Of a stretch of DNA of 64,000 nucleotides, positions 36,550 through 47,700 are shown piece by piece. Each line of letters opens with the position of its first letter. Positions within the stretch are counted from its first letter, which is position 1. The DNA is taken from positions 3,162,001 to 3,226,000 of the forward strand of contig JARCOQ010000002.1 of assembly GCA_029207755.1 (NCBI GenBank), in the 5' to 3' direction. The position numbers and the translations under genes were made by a program. The notes below the pieces were generated by a model. That model was not told where the DNA came from. It was given only the letters and a program-made list of their open reading frames with translations, and searched no databases. The stretch is from Chamaea fasciata (Eukaryota > Chordata > Aves > Passeriformes > Sylviidae).

Positions 36550-37593
36550 CAGGTTTGTGTCAAACCAGAGAATGAATCCTAATCTTCTGAAGGTTTCTGA
36601 CTCATTTCTGCTACAGAAAACAGTCTTTTCTTGAGTGTAGGTTGTTGGAACTGCCAGGAACAAACCACCCAGTATGGACCTGTTGTGCTGACTGATTAAT
36701 ACAACCCATGTACTTTAGAGCCTTTTGAGGGTAGTTTGATCTGCAGGATAGACTCATTTGCTCAGGAATATAAAAAATCCTTCACTCTGAGTTGTAGATT
36801 CCAGTCCATGCAGCCTCTGTGCCCAGCAAGGTTCATAGTCAGCGGTGTGTTTATGAAAGTCTGTTACGGTTTATGCAGAGGGTTGCAAACAGTGATGGTA
36901 CCAACTGCTTTCATCTGCTTTTATTCACGTGAATGGCATAAAAGTTATTGTGTCACTGCTGTCAATACAGTTTACATTGCATGTGCAGAAACAGAGGAAG
37001 CAAACCCCCAAACAAGCCAAGGAATTTTGCGTTTTTCCTCATTGTCCCCCGGTGGGACGACCGTGATAAGAATGAAAATAGAGCTGGGAAGACTGTACTG
37101 CATCAGTGTCGGCTTTTCTGACGTGCACCCAATGTTTCAAACTTATCAGACAGGAAGGTAAAAAAAGCCTTTTGGTTTCAGCACCTTCAAAGCTTTGCAG
37201 GCAGGTTTATCCTGCCCCACCAGGCTTGGCAAGTACTTGAGGTAGGTTATCTCTGTTACTGAAATCAAATCACCCCAAAGGGCCATTACTGTGACATTTA
37301 GAAACATTTGGACTGCTTAGGAACTAATTTACAATATCGTTTGACTTGTGGGGTGTATTTCATTGTGAAGGCACTTTCTATGTTTCGGGGATATATTTTC
37401 AAAGCCTTTCTCTAAGCATTTCATCAGTGGGTTTTGGATGGGTGTTTTGCAGATGAAATCCTGCCTATGGCTTCAAATAGCTCCTCTTTTCACATATCCC
37501 CATGGACCTATGGACAAGGCAGGGATTCTCACAGAGGCCAAGCCTGCAGCCCCACTGGCACCCCATACATCCTGGGTCTCAGGAGGAATTAAC
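36550..37593. other. Unique non-coding DNA between two CR1 fragments
   Basis: No repeat or gene recognised. A frame at 36736-37161 (plus, 141 codons) has no domain that I know and no splice context. Confidence 0.55.
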
Positions 37594-37750
37594 CCAGGCC
37601 CAAAACAGGGGCTGCAAAGCAGCTCTGTGGAAGAGGATTTGGGGTCCTGGGGCACACCAAGCTGCCATGAGGCAGCAGTGACTCTGCGTGAGGAGTGTTG
37701 GACAAGGTGAGCTGCAGAGGTCCCTTCCAGCTTCAGTCATTGTGAGATTC
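37594..37750 (+). mobile_element. CR1 LINE fragment, RT C-terminus joined to 3' tail by internal deletion
   Basis: The left part (about 37594-37695) reads SSSVEEDLG in one frame and matches the same RT segment as the fragment at 6.6 kb (SSSVEKDL). It then jumps, near 37695-37705, to the CR1 3' terminus: GACAAGGTGAGCTGCAGAGG, TCCCTTCCAGC and ATTGTGAGATTC. The several hundred bases that normally separate these are gone. It is a decayed, inactive copy in plus orientation. Confidence 0.8.
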
Positions 37751-40700
37751 CCTAATATTGGAGGTCTCCAAAAGACCTATTTCTGATCTGCATTTTTCCT
37801 CAAGCACACACAAAGGTTCTTTTGATGCTTTCCAGGTCACCGCACTTTTTCCTGCTGTGTGAGTGCAAGTCCTGAATCCAGTGAAAGAGCACAAAGAGAG
37901 ATCTCAGACCAGCAGAGGAGCACCCATACCAAACCTCACCGTACGCTAAGAGGTTCAATAAAGCCAAAAAATCATGGTCATAAAAATCCCTGCATATGAA
38001 CTAAAATAACAGAAATATGAACTGCTTATCAGTAAAGTTGTTTGGGAAATTTGAAGGAGATCATTGTCACCAAAGGAAGGATGCTCACTTTGCCAGCTGG
38101 TTAAGTGGAGAAAAACTCCCGAAATGTCTTGGAAATGATGCCCACCGAGATAATGAAGGGAATCAGACCAATCATTTGTTTCCACACCAAAGGGCAGGTT
38201 TCACAAGCCCAAGAGCTTTTGATCCCTGTTTCCTTTACACAGGCAAACATATATAGGAATACACAACAAATTTGTACAGCTACATGATGATTCCCTAATG
38301 TCTTTTTAATGTCTTCTGTAGGAGATCAAATCTTCATGAGGCTTCAAGAAATCTATCACCGTCATGTAAATCAATCTGCTACGGAAATGGTCTCACTTCT
38401 CTTTATATTTCTACATTTTTACCACTTCATCCAACACATTCCTGCCCCCAAGGCCAGCAGAAGTGTGATAGGAAGAGCAAGAAATTGCTTGCTCCTTAAA
38501 ACTCCCATTGCTTGAGAAAGTGATTTGCTCTTTCTGTGTTAAGTTTATCAGAGTGTTGTCATTTTAAACTTATCTCTCTACTGATAGTGAGTGTAAAGGC
38601 AGATACTGGAACATGAAATATGATTTTGAATCTAACACTAAAGGGCTGTCACAAACTCCTTGTGAAAAATGGCTCCTTGTTTACAGTGTTGGAAGGTGCA
38701 GACACACGGAAATTTACGTGTGTCCTTCTGCATGTGGACATGATGCTTTAATCTGCTTACGTGAACTACAGTTCCTCCTCAGAGCTGAACACTGAAGACT
38801 ATTTCCTTGTCTTTCAGAAAAGGAAAGTACTAAAAAATAGACTTGAAGCTCCCAGGGCCTTGTGACTGTTGTGTTTTAAGAGCAAAGCAGCATTTGCAAA
38901 AGTTGCATATAAAGTTTTGAGCATCTACTTGCAATGGCTCTAATGTTCCTGGGTATTGCACCCACCCCAAACACACTACACGAAAACTTTTGCAGGGTGG
39001 TACAAACTGGATGTGAACTATTTACGCACACACCATCAGCTTCCTCGCCCCCAAAGTTAGCTCAGCTCAGGGGGGAGAACATGGCAGCTGGATTACACAA
39101 CACATAATACTGCGCCTGCAGATTTGAGCACGGATCTGTTTCCCCAGAAAGACATTTCAGTTTCCCCTTTTGCGCCTCTTGATGAGCTCTAAGGACAACA
39201 GAAGACCTCTTCTTTCCCTTGGCTTCCTGCCCAACAAATTTTGCTCAGTCGCAGCCCCAAAGACAGCTCTTGATTGTGTTTTGATGTTTCTGCCAACCTA
39301 TTACTGTATTGACCGTGTGGCAGCCAAAACATGGATTTGTGTTCTCATTTTTCCCCTGCACTCCTTCCACTCAATCAAGCAGGCACACAAACTGCCACCC
39401 AACAGGAGAAAGCTTTTAAGCCCTGCTGGTGCTCCTGGGACCAGTGTCATAGGAAATCTCTTCTCTCTGTACAAAACACAATTAGCTGACCGCTGAGACT
39501 CGTCTTTTTTTTGCCTCTTGTTTTGTTTTGCTTCTCCCCATACTGAGCCATATTGAGCCTTCTCATGGAAATTACAAAATATTATTTTAAAAAGTATTTC
39601 CTCTGTGGCAGCCCCTTCCATCCTATAAAATATTTACTGAGAGTGATGTAAAGTACTGGATTTTTGATTTGAAGTAAGTTGCTGGCGATGGGTTTTTTTT
39701 CATAAGGTGCAAAATGTCCATCTGAGTTATCATCAGGTGACATCGCTTGCTGCAGAAACAACAGATCCAAAACGTCTTCAAAGCACTTCTCGTCCTATTT
39801 TCTTGTACGTGGGGCACACACAAAATGAGATTGAACGTTGCCCTTGGTCCCTTACACAGCATTACAATCCCGCACTGCCTCACTTTTTTAGCACCAATTA
39901 TGAAACTTAAATTCTTGAGAGCGGCTGTGCATCAACAGAATCACTTCCACTCCATAAAGACTTCACTGTCCTGCCCTTGCTTTAGCTCATTCTGCTCTCC
40001 ATGTTTAGAACCACTTGTAATGTAGGTCAGCCTGTATCAAGAGCCCTCTCAGCACCTGCCTTTTCCTCTGGGGATTGTATTAACCCAAGAGTACCTCTGG
40101 TGGCACATCCATTTGGATGGAGGGACTGGTGGCACAGGCTGGAGCTGAGCTATCTGTATCAAGCACTGGGTATATCAATTTTCAGCTCTGCTACTGGTTT
40201 CCAGAATGACCTTGACCGAAAACACTCAATTTTTTGGTTCCTCAGTTCTCTAGCTGGACAGCACAAATTCATCCCGTTTTCTGTCCCTGTACTTTGATAT
40301 CAGTGTTTTGAGGCAGGTTGAATATGCTGTAAAAAAGTCCCAGCTGGCAGGGTCTTTATTACTCAGGGTCTGCCAACTTTGCAAAATCTGAGTTTCCTTC
40401 TGACTTCCACCAGTTTTGGAAGCAGAACTGGAAGCATTCAGTCTAACTCAAGGTTCTGCAGTCTGTTCATCAGCAGGCATTTATGCATGCCTCATTACTA
40501 GGAAGGCTGTTAGACACATTTGCATACATAATGCTTCTAATAGGTATTTATTCAGGGTTTCCTAGTGGATCTGGACTGAAATAGAGATGATTGGACATTT
40601 CAGCCATAGCTGGAGGCACAGAGCATTGAGGCAGGCACTGAGAAGCAGCTCAGCACCAACACCCACCACCGCAGCACAAGCTAGTTGTCTGTACGCACTG

Positions 40701-42936
40701 GGATATGCTGAAACAGGAATAATTTGGGACATCCCCACCAGAAAATCAAGTGAAGCTGGTGGAGTGGCAACGACATCATGAACCATAGATAATCTACCCT
40801 GACAGAGTGCCTAAGCAATGCTCTTCATTTAAGGGTGGAGAGCAAGAGGATTCTCACGTTTTGTCCTAAATCTAGGACCAGATCCAGCTTTGTATTTTGC
40901 AGGATTTCCTTTTGCACATCATTGAGGCCCAGACTCATTTGTGCAGACCTTTCTTCCCAGGTGCAGGTTCCACTGAGAAAAACACCATAAACCAATGATC
41001 AGTGTGGTGTTTTGCAACCGAGGCTCCTCAGTGAAAGCACTCAGTGATAAAATCAGCACATCCTTGTTCCTGCTGCATCTGCCAAGCTCAGCATCGAGTT
41101 CATCCAGTTCCTGAAGGTTTCTTAAGGAATCCAGGCTCCCATGGTTTGTACTCTGCGCTGAAATTGGGAATGCAGCTACTATGACAACATATTTGAGCTT
41201 TTTATCCACAGGAAGAACTTCTTCTTCTATTACCTTTTTATAAACTGGTTAAAATGGGAAGAAACACCTCTAGGATATGACTCACGTTGATTCAATTAAA
41301 AACAATAAGATCAATCTTTTTAAAAGGCAATGTATTAGTTTAGAGAAAAAATTAGCAGGTGAGGAAGAAAGATGATTATCTTTTTGTCTGGGTAGCAACT
41401 AGTAAGTACCTGAAAACTAAAGCAAAAAATGCCTCTTTATCTGGAAAGATAAATAATTTGGTTTTAGTTTTATCAGATAACATGGATGCAGCAGAGCTTT
41501 TCTCCTAAGCTTTTAATTATACAACACCTGTGATGTGTCATCTGGGGAAAACCTTGTTAGAGCTACTGAAATGATCTCAAATTTTACTGATTGCAGGTAA
41601 ATTTTGGGTCTCAAGTTAAATTTTGTGTCCTCGATACTATAGTCAAAATGAATATTTTGTAATTTTAAAAAATAGAAAATGGCTGTTAAAAATACAAGGG
41701 TTTGGAAATAAGGATGTGCCAGAGGTAAGTTTGGCAGTCTCTGACCATTTGGATTTTGGTGTAAATGGTGAAGGATGTAGTGTCACTTCCCTGTGGACAT
41801 TTTCACAATGGGCAGCTGGACATTTAGCCCTGCTGAGGTAATGGTGCCTGGGAGAGGCCAGAACTGCACAGATCAGGGGATGAAACAGGCTAAACCAAGC
41901 CAAAATTCCAGGTAATTCTCTTTCCAAACCTACAAACTTCTGCTGAGTGCCTTTCTCAGGGACATTCATCACAGTCAAATTCGTGTAGCAAGGCAAAAGG
42001 TGGCCTCCCAGTGATAGAAGAGCTCTAAATGAAAAATAAGGCACCAGATCTCTTCAACAAAGAGGGAGATTCTTTTTTGTTTTTTTTTTAATTTGCTTGC
42101 TTGTTTTTATCATTTTTAAAGATGCCAGTGTAGATATGGTAAATCTGATTTAGAGGATCTTTTTGCCTTTGTTTTATATTTATACCCAATATATACACAA
42201 GTATCAATGCCCTCACGTCATATATCTTCATTTTTTTGGAAGTCCCTCCATCAACTGCACCTTAAGCAGAGCCTCTGAATTGCAAAATTCACCCCCAAGT
42301 GCTGAGATAAGGCAAAAATAAAAGCAACTAAAACTGCATTTTGTGATAAGCATTAGATACCAAATTAAACTACCAGAACTTCTTTTCCACAAGAGCAAGA
42401 ACAGCAGCTTGTTTGAAATATTACAGCAGCTGCAGTTGGTTAAAGGAGAGACACGGTACCTTGTATTTGTACAGCCTGGTATTAATTACCAAAGATAGAA
42501 GTAAGGGGTTTAAATCATGATAATTAACAAGTTTCTCTCAGGCTAATTTTTGTCAGAATTCAGCAAGCTTAAAGCACAATGACTGTCTACTTTTTTTTTT
42601 TTTTGTCTTTTTTTTTTTCAATCCAATGCACTGTAACAGTAGCAACCATAATTGCTAAGTAACAACTGCATTCCTAAAACAAAAATGAGAAATGTAGATG
42701 CCTGAGCTATTGGGTTTGCTATTAAATAAGAGCTACTTTTCAATCTTTTGAGTTATGGAACAAAAAAACCCAAAGCAAAGCAAATCAAATAATAAAATAC
42801 CGTGTCCCTTTTTTCCAACTGCTTTGACACCAATATTAGGAAGTCCATTTCCACCTGACAGCAGCAAAGATCCTTCAGCACAGGCTGAGAGCCTGCTTTA
42901 ACACAAAGTTCCATGGTTGTGAGCCTGAAATGCCAC

Positions 42937-42967
<31 letters not shown>

Positions 42968-44320
42968 GCTGCAGGAAAATCTGTGTGCTCTGACAAGGTC
43001 CCTGTGCTTAAGCAGACTGGTTTGAAGCACTGTAAATATAAATATCCAGCTAATATTATTGCCTGAGAAACAGGCTCCTTGGCAAGCAGGAGGCTCAAGA
43101 AGCTCAGAGAATATTAACCCAGAATTATGAAGCTGATAACTTTTTATTCTAGCTTGGATTTGCCTCACACAGCTACAAAATTCTCCCTTTTGCAGCACAA
43201 CCAGGCAAACTTGTGCTATTTCTTTGCAATACCCAGGCGACAAATAAAAAAAAAAAAAAAGCCAAATAACTTTCATGCAATTAGAAGGGAATACACAATT
43301 TAGGACAGGGAAATTATGATATTATGTGGTTACAACTAAAAAAAAAAGTGCAGATATCATTCTTTCTCATGTCCAAAAGCTTTCAAGGAACAATCCTGAG
43401 GCACATGGCTCAAAAATATTGTATCAATTGAAAAACAGCAAAAAAACCCCAAACCAAACTTTAAAATAATTTCATTTCCAGCTAAAAATCTTTCACAAAA
43501 AATAGCTTGAAATTTTAAAAAACATAATTACAGAAATTTGCTTTTTTAAATTACAGATTGCCCTCCTCTGACACTAACAACACAAATTATCACCATTTAG
43601 AAAAATTATGCTATAAATAAAGTGATGTTGCTACCATAAAGATTTCTGAAATCTTGATATGGCTCCTGTGATATCCTTTGGATCCATTTTCCAAGGAAAC
43701 TTTACCATGCAATATTCTTTATGACACTATTTTAATATCATAAGAAATAGGCTTAGCATGAGATAATGAAGTTCACGATACCCGGAATAATTTGTAGCGC
43801 TCATTATGGTTTGGACTAGTTCTTAATTGTGAGCCCACTGCAGAAATTCTAAAGACAGAGTTTGATCAGCAGCCAGCAGAAAAGTCGAGTCTTCTCCAAA
43901 TGAGACACAGCATGCAGAAGGACCTGTCCCAATGCCAAATAATAATTTATTATAAGAAAATATATTGGTGAAACATAAACTTCCTGGGATGAGTCCAAAC
44001 TCAAGGCTTTCCTCTGCAGGCTCAGGGGAAGGAGTGCAGATGACACCAGAAGAACCACCAGACTGTGAAGTTAGACTTGCTCTGCCCTCATTTTTGAAGA
44101 GACAACCAAAGCTCGAACATTTTAATGGTTTTTCTTTCCGAAGGACTCTGTTCTGTGACACTCAACCAGAAGCCTTTCATGCTCTCAGTGACGTTTGGCT
44201 CCCTCCTGTCACCCTTCAGCAGTGAGTCCTGACTGATCCTTAAAGCTGTAACAAGTCACTTCTGCTTTGTCTGCTCCTTGCTCAGGCAGACCTTGGGCTG
44301 CTCCAGCTGTTGCTCATCAC
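37751..44320. other. Unique non-coding DNA, no gene seen
   Basis: No mobile element recognised. Homopolymers include A28 at 42937-42964 and T-rich runs at 42072-42110 and around 42590-42620; an A/C tract lies at 43440-43459. All frames are short and unrecognised. Confidence 0.6.
42937..42964 (+). repeat. Poly(A) run of 28
   Basis: The longest pure homopolymer in the window, followed by GGGGCTGCAGG. No retroposed body was recognised to its left. Confidence 0.95.
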
Positions 44321-44382
44321 TAATGCCTTGGGAAGGCTGAGTTGAAACAGAGACTGCACAGAGCTAGAGAATAAGGCAGGAA

Positions 44383-44388
44383 TTTATT
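44383..44388 (-). promoter_or_regulatory. LTR polyadenylation signal AATAAA (copy 2)
   Basis: Minus-strand AATAAA at the same relative position as in copy 1 (63 bp from the left terminus in both). Confidence 0.65.
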
Positions 44389-44403
44389 GAAATTCCTCCA
44401 GGA

Positions 44404-44451
44404 TCCACCTTGGGCAGGACTGGGCCTGATCAGGGCTACTCCCAAGGTGGA
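44404..44451 (-). repeat. Stem-loop inside LTR copy 2
   Basis: TCCACCTTGGG (44404-44414) pairs with CCCAAGGTGGA (44441-44451) across a 26-nt loop. The arms are identical to copy 1, although bases in the loop and just outside differ. Confidence 0.8.
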
Positions 44452-44510
44452 CAAAGAATGGTCACAAAATGACTGATCGTAAGATCCTACACTTTTAGAA
44501 GTTTTGTCCC

Positions 44511-44518
44511 ATTTGCAT
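44511..44518 (-). promoter_or_regulatory. Octamer motif ATGCAAAT in LTR copy 2
   Basis: Perfect POU/Oct consensus on the minus strand, 12 bp upstream of the TATA-like box at 44492-44498, as in copy 1. Confidence 0.5.
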
Positions 44519-44762
44519 ATTGGGGTTTAACTGTCCAATTACAGCTCCTGGTTGTGAGGTCACATCCTTCTTGTTCCTCCCTTCAGCCCACCCTTGTTTG
44601 TGCTTTTGGGCCTGAAAGTTGTCCTTGGTCTCCAGCAGGAAAAGGATTTGTTTTGTCGCCCTGCTCTGTGAAGAGTTGAGTGACACCGAATGTGAGGCTC
44701 AGAACTACATCCCTAGGCAGCACAGAATCTGAAAAACACGACAGCTAAAACTTAGGGCATCA

Positions 44763-47700
44763 CTGGTCCCTTTGGGGTGACATGCCACAAAAACCAGGTG
44801 ACAACCAGGGAGTCAGCCACCCCACAGAGAAACTCTGCATTCCACCAGCAATTGTGAAAATGTTTTAGAGAAGGACTCTCAGCCGGGTGTAGGGGCAGCA
44901 GCACAAGCACTCTCAGGAACTGCACTCATTAGTGGTGCTTCTCCTTGACACAAAGCTTTTACACTTTGCCTTGCCTTCTGTGTTTCTTCTCACTCCCCAT
45001 TTGCGGTAATTACTTGTGCTCGTTAGTTTTCCTTGCAGTATTTCACCCGTTTAAAGTGTCTCATGCACTGGGTTATACAAAGAACTTAATCTCTCCTTGT
45101 GCATGAGTGGAAGGCAATATTCCCAACTCTCACGTTAAGGCGGTGAATATCTCCTGCTAAAACCACACCCCAGTGAAAGCATTCTTGGAAAGATCATAGT
45201 TATGAAAAAGACCCTGTGCTATTATAAAAATTTGGGATAGTTTACCAACATTTACGTATTTGTTCTATTTCTGTGCAGGCCCAGTTCTTAAATCTTTCCC
45301 AGAAACACAGAGACATTGCAGCAAAGCCTGAAAAAAAAAAAAAAAATCCTTCCCTTTGGAAAAAGTCTCCTCCATTTTGCCATCTGTCTTCATCAGACTT
45401 CTCCTGGCCAGAAGCATTTAAAATAATTTCTCTAATAAAGCCCCTTGGGGAAGCCCTGTCTTGGTGCATATTTGCCTTTGAAGCCAGTTTGTTGGTGGCT
45501 TATAGAGAGCCAAATTAGCAGATGACACCCGAAGGGAAATTCTGCTTGTTCCCTCAAAGGTCAGCTCAGTAAAGAGAGCAACATCTTCGTTTGGGCACAT
45601 GACCCGGGGACTCAGGGACACCACAGTGACAACTTCACTGCTGCCATATGCTCCAACCAGCTGGGGAGACCCAGGGTGAGGGACATGGCACAGCACTCCC
45701 CTTCACTGAGGATTTCTAACTTGGCCCACGCACCTTTTGGAAAGGGATTTTCAGTCCTGGAAAATGTTATTTAATAAATATATATTTACAAAATAAACAT
45801 ATATTTTCATGCCTGGAAAAATGTTATTTGCAAAAACATTAAACCCTATCGCTTGTATCACAGAAAGAGATTGTGGTTGCTCACTGGGCATTCAGCTGCT
45901 TGGGCACTGCTGTAAAATGCCCAGAGCAGAAGGTGGAATGTGTCTCCTAAAAGTTCAGTCATTTATAGACTAAGATTCTAAAAGAGAATTTGAGTCTAAT
46001 GCTAGACACGGGGGACAATGTCAACTGATTTGCTTTATATATTCACTCAGCTGTGGTTTATAGTTTAAATAAAAGCCCGTTATTTTCAAAAGGTTATGCC
46101 ATCCACAGTTTTTCCGAGTCACAAAATGCTTCCTGCAAATGAGAGCTGGAGTTATGAGAGATTTCGGGTTCAATGAAGTATTTGAGAAGTTCTTTTAAAT
46201 ACAACTTTGTCATATTTAGTTTTGGCCTTTTTTTTTTTTTTTAATAAGCATTTGCATGCTTGACAGGTGATTGGTTTATCATTCCAATTTTGATCCTACA
46301 GATATTGGATTCTGAGCATTTTTGACTCTGCTTGGATTGACAAGGAAGCAAAAAGCTTCCAAAGTGTAAAGATAAGACAAAACAAACCGGAAAGGATAGA
46401 AATCTGATGACATACCTGCAAATACAGTTGGAAATGTGACATGCATAAGATCCATTTTCTCTATCCCCGTCATTTATGCAATCATTCATCAGTGACATTT
46501 TAGAACATCTTCTGATGGGACGGTTTTAATGTTTTGAATGTCAAAATTACGTATTTCAATAACTCTTTTTTTCTTCATGCTTTTTCAGAGATTTTCTCTA
46601 CACCTCTAAGAGAATGTTTTGGCAATCTAGCTGGAAAAGGCTAGAAGAACATGGATGAACAGTAAAGCCAGGTTTAGATCTTGGCTTCATTAGCTTATCA
46701 TTAATAAAGCGGGCATATATCAAGGACAAAGTGGAATGTGGGGATCTGGAAGAATCAAGACCACCAGCTAAAATGCTGTAAACATTATCAATCGATCTAG
46801 CTTTTGTTTGAAAATATTTCATAATGCATGCAGATCTATTATTTTCAGAGTGTCTACAGCTAGCCTTTATAGGTTTGTAGCAAGTCACCCAAAATTAATC
46901 AAAAGGGTTCATGATCAAGCTCTGTCATGACTATCTCACAGATGATTTGCTTTTTCAGACTCTTGCCTGAGTTCATGCACTTGAGGTTCTGATGAGTGAG
47001 TAATAACTGTTTGCTGTCCTTTACAATAAAAAGAACATCAAGAGTTACTGCGGGATGTGAGGTTTAGAACCAACAAAACAAACCAACCAACCAAACAAAA
47101 ACCAGTCTCATTTTGGCACTGTGGATAATTAATCTCCTTGAGCATTTGGGACACACACCTCTCCAGCAGCTCAACAGGCCCCAGCACCTCCAGGCAGTGA
47201 CCCATTCTCCCCAGGACAGGGCAATGTGAGGAACCCTTCCCAGCTCCTCAAACATAAAATCATCTGGCCCCACCTGCTCCCCAGGCTTTCAGTGAAGAAC
47301 TGAAAGAAGCAAATAAACAGATGACTCCAGGAAAAAAGGAAGTGTGAGCTCTCAAAAGACAGATAGTAAAGCATAAACTGCTTTTCCATTTTCACATCAT
47401 CAGAAGCTACTGTTAATTAATTGTAGGCTGCTCTGAAGGACTGCTAGCAGTGGGTTTCATATATGTGAAGGTCTCTGCTTTTTCCACACTGGCATCTCTT
47501 TGGAAGAACACTGATATCACAAGCTGCAATGACTCTTTCCTGAAATAATATAATTTGGCTTAATAAAGGGCAATAAAACATCTAAATAAATCTTTTCATG
47601 CCAAATGCACAATTAACCCCACGGGAAACAAAAAGGGAAGCATTATACATTTGTTTAATAAGTTCTTTCTAATTAAAAGAACTAAATATATATTGCAGGT

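Larger units (their letters stand above)
44321..44762 (-). mobile_element. Solo retroviral LTR (copy 2 of the 442-bp family), minus strand
   Basis: Same length and orientation as the LTR at 19,986-20,427 and roughly 85-90% identical by eye, mostly substitutions plus a compensating pair of single-base gaps. The left terminus reads TAATGCC instead of TGATGCC (one substitution in the terminal dinucleotide), and the right terminus is GGCATCA. The octamer (44511-44518), TATA-like box (44492-44498), stem-loop (44404-44451) and AATAAA (44388-44383 on the minus strand) are all intact. The flanks (TCAC left, CTGG right) do not match, so no target duplication is visible. No internal retroviral sequence adjoins. 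Confidence 0.85.

Noticed and set aside
36222..36663. Poly-Phe and poly-Lys frames
   Set aside because: They are translations of the A/C-rich tract and the CR1 next to it.
42937..42964. A28 as the tail of a processed pseudogene
   Set aside because: No coding-like body or flanking direct repeat was recognised to its left.
19986..44762. The two LTRs as the ends of one large provirus
   Set aside because: The 24 kb between them holds no gag, pol or env trace, and copy 1 has its own flanking CTTA on both sides, so they are independent insertions.
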